A DNA stretch of 63,632 nt, taken from assembly GCA_016748015.1 (NCBI GenBank), contig JAAOMT010000649.1, forward strand, positions 73,266 to 136,897, written 5' to 3'. Source of the DNA: Geosiphon pyriformis (Eukaryota; Glomeromycota; Glomeromycetes; Archaeosporales; Geosiphonaceae). Every line of letters begins with the position of its first letter. Position 1 is the first letter of the stretch. A program made the position numbers and the translations under genes. Shown piece by piece: positions 22,691 through 35,631 of the stretch. The notes below the pieces were generated by a model that made no database searches, was not told where the DNA came from, and saw nothing but the letters and a program-made list of their open reading frames with translations.

Positions 22691-25600
22691 TCAAACTTTA
22701 CTAGATTTATTTTTTTCAAGGAATATTGGCTATGGCAATGAATGGTAGGGTTGGACAGAAAACTAACGGTTATTTTCTGAACCAAACGGTTTCAAACTTT
22801 GATCTAAAAAAAATTGATGTATTAGAGCAAGAACCTTATAATAAATCGGTCATTCATTGTTTTGTCTCTTTATCACTAAACCTAAGTATGTTTTAAATTT
22901 TAAATGGGTAATCGAGTCGTGGCATTTATTTTACCCTTGAAAGTTGAGGATTCTTGGAAATAAACAATTTTTTAGTGAAATTTTTTATCCAGCGAATGTA
23001 CTGGAATTCGTAGATTTAAAAGTTAAGGCTTGATAAAGCATTAACAAAAAGTGAAAAAACACAAAGCAGCTCAACAACTAACTTAAATTTTTTTCAACAA
23101 AGAAATTAATATTCAAAGTTTTACTCCTTTATTCGATACTACAAAAGGACTCTATTGGTTTCGAAGGACAATAAATATAGGAATTCATCAAAACTACAGA
23201 GCTTAGATATTTGATATTTTGATGAAATTTAATTTCAAATATTTGAGATATTGTGAAATAATACAATTTCTACTGAAGTCTTATTATCATAAAAAGTGGT
23301 TTTTATTTCTATTTATCTTTTATTTAATAATATTTTTTTGAATTAAAAAGCTCCTTCCATCATATCTGTATATGCTTATTTGATATTTATTCATCCTTTA
23401 TTTGGTAAGTTATCAGTTATAATATTAAACTTTAAATAATCTCAAAAATTTATTAACACCAAAACTAAAAGAAAATATAAAAGTGGAAAGAATTAATGAA
23501 AAACTTCAAATTAAAGAACAGATTAATTATAAAAATCTAATACAGTTTGGGAAATAAGTAAATACTAATAGTAACTTTTTGTTTTGAAACAAGTAAATTC
23601 ATATAATGTTCATGTAAAATTTCTTAAAAATTTTATATTACTAAGAGATCATTCATTTTAATCGTGGTCCCTCAAACATTTTTGTTACAAATCAAAATTG
23701 GAATGCATTTAATGATGATAAATTCATCAAGTTTATTTTTCATCTGAATATCAGCGTCAGCGGTTTTAGTGGATAATAAATGGTTAAATTTAACCTTTCT
23801 TAACTGTTCTTATGATCAAATTTTTATAATGGCTATTCTAAATAGTAAATCACTTTTATCTTATTCCAACTTTCTATAACTAAATTTATTGAAAAGTCTT
23901 GGAATATGTTTATCTCTCGAATTGTCCAACTGCTGAAGTTTATAAGATGGTACCAATAAAAAAAATATATACAAAAAATGTTGACAGCTTCGAAGATTTT
24001 TAACTGCCAGATAATTAATTGTTACAAAATTTATTTATTTATTTATTTATTTATTTGATTGAGAAGGATTTTTGTATTGATTAATTTTTTAATTTAATTA
24101 TCATATATTATTTTCTGCAATTATTTGTCACTTATTTATTTTACTATATGCATTTATTAATTTCCAATAAATTGTAATCTTCTACTCGATATTTTAAACC
24201 CGATAATGTGATTAATTTTATTACTTGTAATTTGATTAGTTAATTTTTTTATAATTGATAAATTTTAGATATCTCTTATTATATATAATATAATTTTATC
24301 TAAATGGTTTCTTGTGTTCATTTTAATATTTTAAATTTATTTTTATTGATTTAAAGAATATATTATTTTTAAAAAAATTGGAATCTTATATGAGATATAT
24401 GATGGAAGTCTACAGCTCAAAAAAAAATACGTAGAAGAAATGCTAAAAACTGTCCAGTATAGTACGTTATTTAACTTAATTTAATTTAAACCCACTTTTA
24501 TTAATGAATTAGTGTATTGAAATATTTAAAAATGCTAAAAAAAATTTGTGATCAAAAGATTAGCATTTATTTATTATCTATGATAGCTATTTAAATTCAT
24601 AAAAAATGATAATCAGTTGGTTAAATCTTTTTTAAATCTAATATGCTAGAATTTCTTTTTGGAAATGTTCTCTTACAAGTTCAAGTGCCTTGAAATTCTT
24701 AATTTGATTATTATTAATAAATTGAATTCAAAAGTATAAGAAAATATTAGGCCTAAAAATTTATCAATTACTGAGTTTTTTTATTGTAATAAAATACTCG
24801 ATATTTATAAACTTATTATTCATACATGTTACTTCATATAATTTTTAATATTTTCAATCAAGTAAATTAACTAACTTCTAATTTTAATGTGAAACCATTA
24901 AAACTCTGAAAATTTAAATTTGAAATAGCAATAAAAAGCTAAAAAGCTGATTTTAATGATTTCTCTTTCAGAATGATTTAAAAACTTATTATTTTTGGAA
25001 TTTACTTAATATAATTTTTTCCAATTAAAAAATAAATCAAAACTATTGATAAAATCTTGAACATTAAAAATATAGAGCAAAAAAAATTCTATAAATTGTA
25101 AATAAATTTTAGAGATATAAAGATTTTGAAAAATGAAAAAGCTATATAAGTTATATAATTACAATAATTGTAAAATATTATAGTCGAATGCTTACAATTA
25201 TTCATTCTATAATAGAACATTTCAGATGATCTCAATATTACCAAATGGTGTATAAAATAATTTTAAATACTTAATAATTTATTTTCAATATTACTCTATT
25301 TTTATAAAATTTTAATTTTCTAAATTCAAATAAGTATGATATTATATGTTGAATATATATCAATCACATTTTTTTAACAGACTCAAATCTTCAGAATATA
25401 ATTAAACTCTTAATATTAATAATAACTGATTTTGATAAATTTATGTAAATTCTAAATTTCAACATAAATTTCGATTTGGAATATTCTTTGAAACTTATAT
25501 TTTAGTTAAAATGATTAGCTTAGTATACTGAAAAACTATTTATTAATAATAAAGTTTAATACAAACAAATTTTATTTTAAAAATTAAAATTATACTTTTT

Positions 25601-27849
25601 TGATATTTCAGTTGAAAATAAATTCAAAGCCAGTTTAACATCTTATTTTTTAACTTAACTTTGTCGAGGGTTGTTTGTTTCGGGGGCAATTTATTTCGTG
25701 CTCTAATTTTCGACAATAAATAATTAAAGTGAGGTGAATTCTTGTAGAAAATTAACTTTTGATTTTCGAACAATTGAAAAACTTCTTTGTCATTAAATTG
25801 TGGCAGTAAAAATTGGTAGGCTAAATTCATTAATATTTCTTACTCAGGGATTGAAGTTTGCTCACATTTCTAAGCTGCGACTTTAAATGTTATTTGTGAT
25901 TAAATTATAAATTGTATTTTTAAAACTGATAAAAAAAAATTTTTTTATTTTAATTAATTAAATAAATACGGGAATAATAATCGACAATTTTAAATTTATT
26001 TTTAACTAAATAAAAATGAATATATCTTTCAAAATTTCATTTAAAAACTTTATCTAATATGTTTAATAAAATGGTTTAAAAAATATCCAATTTTAATGGT
26101 AAATATTGTGATTATTTTAAGTATAAAAATTATTTTTGCATTTATATTAAGTATTGATAATTTTATATTATTATTTATATTTTGTAAATTATTGATATTT
26201 GTTAACTAATATTTTTTCATAAATATCTTAAAATACTGTAAATTATTAAAATATTAAAAAATACTAATTATTCAAAAAATATTTTATTATATATTTTTTG
26301 CAAAACTATTTAAATTTAAAATTCTAAAAATTTGTGTCATAATTCATTTTAATATATTAAATCATAATTTATATACAATTTGAATGTCACATTTGTTTTA
26401 TTTTGACTCAGCCTATAAATATTATAGTTAGTTTTTCAGAAATTTGTTTGTAACCAAATTAAATATTTTTAGCCTATTTTTTATTGCCAAAAAATGAAAA
26501 CCGAATTTTTACATGTACAACCATATTAATTTTAAATTTTTTTATGATTTTAAGATGTAGTAAATTTTAAAAAAATTAAATTTATATTTACTTGATATTT
26601 TTAAATTTAAATCCTATTTATAAAAATACTTAATTATTAATGATTGATAAACCTATCTAAATTTGTTTGCTTTGGTCATATAATTTAAAGATATTAAAAT
26701 TATACAATAAAATAATTTTTGCAATATATTAAAAAACAAAATTTTTGATTTCAAAATATAATTTCTACTTTTATTATGAAATTCTTACTGAATACATATT
26801 TAAGATCAAAAAACATCATAATTTTTTATTCTTGTTATTTCAATAAGATTAATTATTATTTTTTATTTTCTTAGTAAATAATAAAATGGATGCATTATTG
26901 AATTTTTAATTTTAAAAGATGATAAAATGCAGAATTAGAGAATTTATAAATTTCAGTTTGAGAAAATTTAATTTTTAATTTTTCTATTTGCTAGTCCAAT
27001 CAATTGATATTTTCTGATTAAAAGATTTTCTTGTAAACGGTATTAGAGAAGAGATCTAAAAGTTTTATTTAGGAATCTGAATTTAATTTGAGAGCTATTA
27101 AAAACAAGAAAGTTGAAAATTTTCATTAATAAAATTTTTCATTTTTAGTATTAGGCAAGATACAATAATAAAAATGTCTAGAAATTAAAGCATAATTTTA
27201 TTTTAAAAGATAGACCTTTTAAAGATACATGTATTCAAAAAATCCGAAATAAAATATCTCAAGTAATTTAAAAAACTTATTTTAATTATATGAAACATTG
27301 ACTAAATGTATAATGTTTGTTTAAAGTTTGAAAGCAAAAATATATTGTATCTAGAATTTTTATATTTTCCTATTTCCAAAATCATGAGTGTGATGAAATA
27401 TGTCTAATCACTTATTAATTTTCAATTTGAGTCTTAATACTTGTAAAATGTAAGTGATCAATCGTGAATTTTATTCGGTTTTACGTTTATAATTTCGACA
27501 AACACATTTAAGAAGCAGTGATTATCCGTTAAAATGCATTACAATTGATTAGAAAGTACATCTACAAGTGTGAAAGCAATAGGGAGGTCTTATGATTAAA
27601 TCTTGCAGTATTTGTCATGCATCACACGAAGTTTAATGATTTTTAAACTTGTTTGGCGGCTTAAATTGTTCATATTAATTAAAAGGGAAAAATATTTTTA
27701 TAAATTAATTTATTAAAATATGTCCACGGAGTTTAACAATATAAATACGGACCTCCACCTTCAAAAATTCACCTTCTAAACGTAATATTAATCAAATCCT
27801 TTTTTCTTACAATAAACTATTCAGTTCTATTCGCACACTTATCCACATC
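22691..27849. other. A+T-rich intergenic DNA with a short unidentified frame
   Basis: Nearly 5.2 kb without a supported gene. There is an (ATTT)n microsatellite near 24030-24055. On the minus strand an ATG at 25830 opens 68 codons to 25624 (MNLAYQFLLPQFNDKEVFQL at the start, LPPKQTTLDKVKLKNK near the end). Its composition is protein-like, but it has no family I know and no supporting exon. It is listed only as a possible fragment. A TATA-like 'caatataaatacg' near 27740 may belong to the kinase locus. Confidence 0.35.
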
Positions 27850-29405
27850 ATGGAAACCGTTGAACTTAAAAGAAATCGTCCTTATGCTCATAAATGTCAA
27901 CCGACCATTAAAAACAATAAAACGAATTATTGTAACTATTGTAGAGCATGTTAGTTCATATTTTTTGAAAAGCTTTATAAAGATTTTTCAAGCGGCAACC
28001 AAGTAGTCGATGAAATAATCAAGAATCCAATTTATATTCCACCTAATAAAAAGAATAACTAATATGGGGAAGTTAATTATTACGAATGGATTCCATGGGA
28101 GCGTTTATCAAATAGCAACGAAATCGCTAGAGGAGGGTTCGGCACAATTTATAAAGCAACCTATATTGATGGATTAATTGATGAAAAAAGTATAAAACAT
28201 TATCATGATGAAATGGGATATGAAAGAAAAGGAGAAACGGAAGTAACAATAAAATTTATAAAGAACAGTGAAGAAGTGTTTAAAGAGGTAAACAATTATT
28301 ATTATTATTGTTGTTGCTATTATTATATAATTCATATTTAGCTATTATTTATTTATTTATTCATTTATTTGTATTATCTTTTAACTTAATTAATCATTTT
28401 TACCTTGTTGATAGTTACATATCCAAAGAGCTATGTTTATCAAGGGTGGATACCTGTATTATCTCTCTTTAATATATGGAATTACGCAAAACACTCAAAC
28501 ACTCGAGTATGGAATTGTGATGGAGTTTGCCAAACATGGAGATATGCGAAAATATTTATCTAGCAATTTTCATTCTACTAATTGGAGGCATAAATTACAA
28601 ACTGCGCGGGAAATAGCTAGAGGACTTGAATCTATTCATTCTTCTGGTATGGATCCTACAATTAAACGATTTAAATACTGCAATTTGCGACCTTGGCTTA
28701 TGTCAACCTAAAAACTATGAAACAAGAACAAGATCAGACTCGGAAATAGAAACAGAAACAATAGCAAAGAAAAAAATCAGAAAAAAAGCAAGAAAAAAAT
28801 CAAAATCAACAATGGCAACAGCAACGAAGAAAAATATATATGGAGTGATTCCATACATTCCACCAGAAGTTTCAAGAGGAGAAAACTTTACAATGGCTGG
28901 TGATATTTACAGTTTCGCCATGTTATTATGGGAATTAGCAACAGAAAAGCCTCCCTTTCATGATTGTTCTCATGACCACATTCTCCTGATGAATATTCTA
29001 GATGGTGCTAGACCTAAGATTACCTCTCCACTTATTCCACCTTGTATTGCCGAAATAATAGAAAAGTGTTGGGATGCTAATCCTAAAAATCGTCCTACTG
29101 CTCGAGAAGTTGAAGACAAGTTGTGGGAACATTCGTTGATTTATGAGCGGTTTACAAATAGGGAATCTACGGATGAGTCTGGAGATGAAGTGTCAATTAT
29201 AGAAGAGTCTAAAACTGAGAGTCCTGAAATAGTAGAATTTTTAGAATCAGATAAATACGTCAAAGATATGTTGAAGAAAGACTCGACAACAAATTATTTA
29301 ACAACGACAACGGTGACGCCATTGACGAAGATGAAAATTCATCCAGGAGCTATTTATACAAGTCGCGTTTTAAGTTTGCAAATGATTGATTTTTCTAAAG
29401 GTTAG
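27850..29405 (+). pseudogene. Broken TKL-type protein kinase lacking its catalytic loop
   Basis: Exon 1 (27850-28287, ATG start) carries NYCNYCRAC, EWIPWERLSN, the glycine loop IARGGFGTIYKA and VTIKFIK with the ATP-binding Lys. An intron (28288-28414, GTAAAC to GATAG) leads to exon 2: GITQNTQTLEYGIVMEFAKH, EIARGLESIHSSGM. There the HRDxHSxN catalytic loop should follow, but the sequence jumps to ILQLNDLNTAICDLGLCQP in another frame (junction 28651-28653). GVIPYIPPEV, DIYSFAMLLWELAT and CWDANPKNRPTA complete the C-lobe. Exon 1 has in-frame stops at 27952 (TAG) and 28060 (TAA). The activation segment holds a Lys/Arg-rich insert (about 28725-28830). With two stops and a frameshifting deletion, this is a pseudogene of the expanded fungal Raf/TKL-like group. 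Confidence 0.8.
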
Positions 29406-30330
29406 TTTAACTAATTTAGAAGAGTTTTTGTATTGATTAATTCTTTGATATTATAATGATATTTTTGAAATTTACCTTCATTTACTTTTTAAAAGAATTA
29501 GTCTATTTGCCTAAAGGTAAGAAATTATCTTGTGTTTATGCTCTTGTTCTTGTTCAAAATTTATTTATTTATTTTACTATTTATTATATTTAGAAAATTC
29601 TTAATAGATCTAATCGTGATTATTCAATTCATAATAACAATTATTAAAAACTCTAAAATAAGATATTTTTATAGAAGATAAATCTTAGATAACTTTATTA
29701 AATTATAAGTCTCAATCATTTCAATATGTTAAAATATATACTTTTTTAATTTATTCTATACTCGGAACTATAAAAATAAATTTTCTTTTCAAAAGCGAAT
29801 TAAATTGGGTTTAAATAATCAGATAAGTTAATTTAACTTTAACTTTATAAATAATTATTAAATCTCATTTTTTAAAATTGCGACTATTAAGGTTAAAATC
29901 GAGTACCAATATTAGTTCAGAATAAATTATAATCTTAAAATGTAAAAATTGTATTCTTGATTGTGTCATTAAAAGTTTTCATTTTTTTCTATTTATAAAT
30001 TAATAAATATTATATTAAATTAATATATGTTGTTTCATTTTCATAACTTTTACTATTACTTTTATCAATAGTACAATCATAATCATCTATATTATAATTA
30101 TTTTCATAATTATTAGAAGATGAATTATGTATTTTGTTTTCATGCTGAAAATGAATTTCAATAGTATTAATACTATTAGATTGTATATTTGAAAAATTGA
30201 AAAAAAAATTTTTCTCGGATTTATCCATTTTACTTGAAATGCCACAATATTTGAATGATAAATGTACTGGAATCTGATAATAATAAGATTTTAAATTTTA
30301 AAAAACTGAAATAGAGAATAAAATAAATAG
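29406..30330. other. A+T-rich spacer, no gene seen
   Basis: Spacer between the kinase pseudogene and the old LINE. A 72-codon minus-strand frame (30010-30228) is Asn/Ser-rich low-complexity sequence; I do not accept it as a gene. Confidence 0.4.
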
Positions 30331-33300
30331 TATTAGTAATATGTCAAATATTAAGACCATAAATAATACTATTGTAGAAGAGACTAGTTATGCTAACCCA
30401 AATAAAATAAATAATTCTAAAAGCCATAAATAATGTGACTTTACAAAAAACTTGTACTAATTTTTATAATTTGAACAATTTGCCAAAACAGCTATTTTTT
30501 AATAATTTGAGTAATAATAAAATTCTAGAGCTTTTTTTTTAAGCTTGACAAATTAATGCTGCTAACTATATCTTTAATAAAAAAAAAGTTTTCAATTTAA
30601 TTATAAATTTTATTTAGACATCAATATTTCTGTTGTGACTAAGAAAAATCTGAATAAAAAGTTATTGATCAAGTAAATAGTTTTAGAAAAAAAGACTTCT
30701 ACTTTTTCAAAATTTTATGACAAAAAACTGTAATAAAATTTAAGAATGCTAATGTTGTCATGTTAGTTATTTTCAAGTGATCAGTTTTTATAAAAAAAAA
30801 TTTGGTTTACATAATTAAAGCTAATATTAACAAATAAACATAAACTACCAAAGATTGTTATTAAGCTTTTTTGTATACTTTATTAATAAATACAATTGCT
30901 TATAATCTTTTTGAATTTGTGGTTTTTTATAGTAGAAAACCTTGTGTTATTGCTTATAATCTGGTTTTTTATGTTTATGTAAGATGCACAACTATTTGTT
31001 TTAAGACAAAAAACTTTAAAATAATAATATTAATTTAATTTTGATTTTTAAGAATTTGAAATTAGGTTAGACTAATTTGTTTTTTTATGTTAGTTATAAA
31101 TAGACTTGTTATATTTTGTTAATATATATATTTAGTAGAAATTTTAATAACTATATTAAAAAAGATATTATAGTGTTTAATAAACAATAATTGGTATTTA
31201 TATATGCCAAATAACAAGTTTTTATTTTTTGTTTGGTTTTTTTTGGTAATAAAACTTGAACACAAATTGTTAAAAATATTTTATTTTATTTTATTTTTTG
31301 TTCTGTATTTTTTTTGGTATTGGTTTATTTTAAATATTAAATCTTTTTTGTTAGTGTTTAATACTATAAAATTAAAATTTACTAATCTGAAATACAGTTT
31401 TACTAATTTTACCAAACCAAATTAATAAGTTAATAAAGAAATTAAATATATTTAAACCAATAATTTTCTAATTTAATTTTGAATATAAGTTATTAATAAT
31501 TTTTTTATTGTAAGATTAAGTAAATAATTTAACAATAAAAAAAGATTTGAATACAGTTATTTATAGTAAACTATTGTTGTTTTAGATTTTTTGCAATTTA
31601 GAAAGCTTAAAATTAATATTAAAAATTTGTTAAAATCTTTTAAAGTCTGTTATAAAATATTTTAATAAAATTAAATAATATTGGTATTTTTCTAAGTTTT
31701 ACTAATTTTTTATTTTAATAAGTATTTATATTTAAAAAATTGCTATATATATTATAAAAGATATAAATATTTTTGTAAAACAAAACAATATTATGTATTA
31801 TTATAAAAATATAAACAATATAATTTTTATTTATTAAAACAAAACTTAAAAATAATATAAAATTATATATTTATATTAATCTAAATTAGAGTTTTTTGGG
31901 CTTTAAAATTGTGATAATTATAATTAATAATTTGGTTAAACATGTTTTTAAGATTTTAAAGATTCTAAATTAACTTTTTTTAATTTGTTAATAATTTTTT
32001 TAGTTATAATATTTGGTTTATATCTTGGTATGTCTTTTGATATAAATTTTGTTTAAGCATTAATTTTTTATAATTATTGCAATTAATTCAAATATTTTTG
32101 TAATTTTAAAAGGTAATTTTAATAAAAATAATATTAAAAATAATATTCATTCTATAAAATATTTTAATTTAAAATTAAATAACTCTTTTTTTAACTGTTT
32201 TATAAACAAAGTCTGATTTAATACAATTTTAAAAAGATTAAAAAAGTTATTAACTATATTATTAATAATAAATATTTGTTTATTATAGTTATTAAACAAT
32301 ATATTTATAATATTTTTGAGTTTTTTAATATTAATTATAAGTCTGTTTTAATTTTTATTAATTTGAATAAATTTTTAAATGCTTATTTTAATGTTAAATA
32401 CAAACAAGCCAATAAAAACCAATAAAAATACAATTTTAAAAATATTAATAATAATATAATTTAAAATTTAATAAAATTAAATCTAAAATAAATAAAATTA
32501 TAAAGAAAAAAGTAGTTATGACCAAATTTATTTTTTTTGGAATAAAACTAATATGTTTTTTGAATTATGTATATATAGTATATTTTCAAAAATTGTAAAA
32601 TAAATTAAATACAATAAGTTGCTAAATATAATTGAGAATTTGCTAAATAAATCAAACTGTTTGCTATTTTAAATAAACTTTAATAGTATTATAATAAGTT
32701 TATTATTGGGTTTTTATAAATTCATTAAATAAGTATTTGTTTAATAAGTTCATTTTTTTTAAGCTTTTTTTGATAAATTTCTGTAATTACAACAAATTAT
32801 ATATTCTTTATAATAATAATTTTTCAGTTTTAAAAGACATATTTATAAGATTTTTTATTTTTATTATTGGTTTAGTGATTAAAAATGCTTTAAAAAAATT
32901 AAAAAGTATAATTAATTTTATAATAACAAAATTAATAAAGTTAATAAGTTTTAACTTAACTAACAATTATATTATACAAAATAGTTTAAATTAAAGTGAA
33001 ATTTTTTTTATTTCTTTAACACCTTTTTTATAATCACTTTCTGTATAAAGTTAAAAAACATAAATGTTTATGTAAATATAAAATCGACTTTAAATTTGGT
33101 TTTAAAACTAAAAAAATTAAAACCAAAACTAATTTGACTTTTTATCTGGTTATTGGTATATTCATTAATAATACAATTAAAATTGAAAATAATAAAACTA
33201 TTATGCAATATATTTTAAATATAATTAATAAATTTTTTACTATTAATAATATCTTTATATATAATAACAAAACAATGACTATTTTTTTCAATTAAAGATC

Positions 33301-33566
33301 TAAAAAAGCAGTTTTATACAGTAGTAAATGACCAATATTTATTGTAAATTTCATAAATATTTGAGAATTTTATTATTAATAAACAGTTTATTTAAATTTA
33401 GTTTTAAAAAAATTAAAGTTAATATTAAATTTTTTACAAATATAATTTTAAGAAAAACTATTTTAAATAAACAATTTTTTTATTTAATTATAATAGTTTT
33501 ATAATTAATTATTAGTTACAAAACCCAATTGAGTTTTGTATTTTAAAGCATATATAATAGATAAAA
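30331..33566 (+). mobile_element. Old LINE copy, left arm (ORF1 and RT remnants)
   Basis: Decayed copy of the same family as the LINE at 33567-40440. ORF1 landmarks: NNTIVEETSYANP near 30380 (young copy NLVAEETSYAES), PKQLFFNNLSNNKILEL near 30490, and YVRCTTICF near 30980. ORF2 landmarks: NNNFSVLKD near 32815 and FFTNIILRKTILNKQFFYL near 33440. About 1 kb is missing relative to the young copy. The arm ends exactly at the target-site duplication, and its reading continues at 40454. Confidence 0.75.
33554..33566 (+). repeat. Target-site duplication, left copy
   Basis: The 13 bases ATAATAGATAAAA recur exactly at 40441-40453, on the other side of the young LINE. A-runs next to both copies make the exact edge uncertain by a few bases. 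Confidence 0.85.
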
Positions 33567-33696
33567 AAAACTTTCTCTCATCAATCTCCTGACTATAGCA
33601 AGAGCAAGAAGTAAATCGATAGAATAGTTTTCTCTTTCTTCTTTTTCCCTCTTTTATCTTAAAGTTATTTCTTTCAATACACCCCTTTTTGTTAAT

Positions 33697-35631
33697 ATGG
33701 AACTGACAGGCTCTTCTGTTGGTGGTTCAGGTTCTGTTTCAACGGGTTTGAGGACCCATTCTGGTGTTAAATCTAAACGTTTGGCAAGTGCTCACTCACA
33801 TGGTGCATCCTACAAGAAACCTAAAAAGTCTGTTGCTGTTGGCAGTATGATCAATACGTTTACTGGTCTTCTTAGCTTGGGAGATTTGGGTAAAGCTAGT
33901 ACCAAACCTGCAGTGTCCTGGGGTAGCAATTTTGGTAATATAGCAAGCAGTGTAAGTGGTTTTTCGGATGCAGAAAATATGACAAACTTAGTAGCTGAAG
34001 AAACAAGCTATGCAGAATCTGGTGAGGATGATGACATAGATGAAGCTACACCGAGAAAAACACGCACCAGGACGTATGCTCTAGGCAACCCAATGAAGCA
34101 ATCTCTTTTCAACAATGTGAGTGATGACAATAGTGTGTTGGAACTCCCTCCTCGTATGCTTAGTGGTTCCAATCAATTGCTGTCACTCATGCTACATGTC
34201 TCGGAAATGTGAAGTTTTGATTCAACAAAGTTTTTCACACTTGATATTGAGCTTTCTGCAGTGTCTGGCAAATTAGTTAGTGACAAGTAAAAAAATTTTC
34301 TATTGAATTGATGGTTTTGGGGGGTGTCGACTTCCTTAAAATTTCTTGGAATCATCAGATCTTCATTTACTTTTGAGAATAGCTTGATAAAGGCAAGAAA
34401 GATGGCAGTCAGTGAGAAAATTTTGGTTAATAATAATGTTAAAAAAGCAAACAGCTGTTCAGATCAGGAGGTGATCATCAAGAAGATCTCAGTAAATCTT
34501 CTCAGATTGGCAGTAGAATCAGTTTTTTTTAAATTCAGTAAGATTGTGTCCATCAAGATGCAGCTGATTAGTCTTTGGCAAAAGACCCTGGTTGAATTCA
34601 AATCATCTGAAGTAGCCAGTCTGGTTGCATCCGAGTAGTTAGTTCTCATAGAAAAGGATTCAGTGCATGTAGCTTTGATGATTGGTGATAAACAAACATG
34701 AGTATTAAGAGATCAGCATTGGGCATTGTTTTATACTCTTCCAGTTGGCACCACTGCCCATGATCTTTCTAATTTGTTAAATTCTTATGGTGGGAAAACC
34801 AGCATAGTTGGCCGTAATCCAGTTATGTATGTTCGAGATAGGTGTGCTATTATTTGTTTTGCTGATAAAGCTTCCAAGTTGGCTGCAATTAGTTTAGTTC
34901 CGATCTTTAAGGGTGTGAGTTTGCATTGGGCTGGTCTTTCTTTGGCCTGTTGTGCTACATATAAACATTTTGGTCATGTTTCAAATATGTGCTCTATGGG
35001 TGGAAATTCTGGGAGATATGGTAGACGTGTGATTACTCCTCAGAATCAGACCCATTTGGTTGACATTTATAAAAAAAGGCAAGCACCAATCACTCATCCA
35101 GTTTCTTTTGGTGGTAAAACTTGGGCTCAGGTAGTTGGCAGGTTTTTTTCTCATGTGGTTTTCTTTGTTGTTTCTGGTGCGAAGTCATTTTTAGATGTCA
35201 AAAGTCTTTCAATGGATTTTAATTCTTTCATGGTCACAGGTCTGAATGATCACTTGGTGTTCTTGGAACACTCTTTAGAACTCTTGGCCGACCAGGTTTC
35301 TGGCATCTTGAAAAGATTGAGCTCTGCTGAATTGGTGCCTTTGTTCCTTGCTTCACTAACTTCCCCTCTTGTTGTCTTTGCTTCTTTGGATTTGAGTGCA
35401 AACTCAAACATGGTGTTAGATGCTCCACAGGTTTTTTCTTCTCCTTCTATCACAGTCATTGACAATGCAGCTTCTAATTTAGGTTCTAGTAGTTCAAAAA
35501 TCCTGACCACCAAAGTTGGTGGTTTGGAATCAAAAATGATGGCATTAGATGTAACAGTTGGTACAGTTTTGGCTAGATTGGATTTTTTGTGCTCTGAGTT
35601 GGGTTTGTTGTCTGTCTTTTCATCTCAATGA
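33697..35631 (+). pseudogene. LINE ORF1 (Gag-like, RNA-binding), five internal stops
   Basis: The ATG at 33697 starts a 644-codon frame that keeps register to the TGA at 35629. Internal stops lie at 34210, 34288, 34309, 34636 and 34699. The N-terminal part is Ser/Gly-rich and basic, followed by an acidic EDDDIDE segment. The middle part has RRM-like stretches (VIIKKISVNLLRL with KIVSIKMQL; HDLSNLLNSYGGKT with CAIICF). A CCHC knuckle follows, where the second Cys is Tyr (34960-34962): C-AT-Y-KHFG-H-VSNM-C. A Ser-rich C-terminus ends in a coiled-coil-like segment. ORF1 proteins of LINEs coat the element RNA. Here only a 171-residue N-terminal piece could be made without readthrough. Confidence 0.8.

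Noticed and set aside
30010-30228. 72-codon minus-strand frame
   Set aside because: Low-complexity Asn/Ser/Tyr sequence typical of chance frames in A+T-rich DNA; no homologue known.
32737-32994. 85-codon A+T-rich frame as a gene
   Set aside because: It contains NNNFSVLKD and is a piece of the old LINE RT.
33518-33539. Hairpin ACAAAAC...GTTTTGT just before the LINE insertion site
   Set aside because: It lies in the old LINE coding sequence (reading TQLSFVF) and is probably chance; no second copy near 40440.
35234-35513. Antisense frames within LINE ORF1
   Set aside because: Shadows of the sense coding region; no motif.
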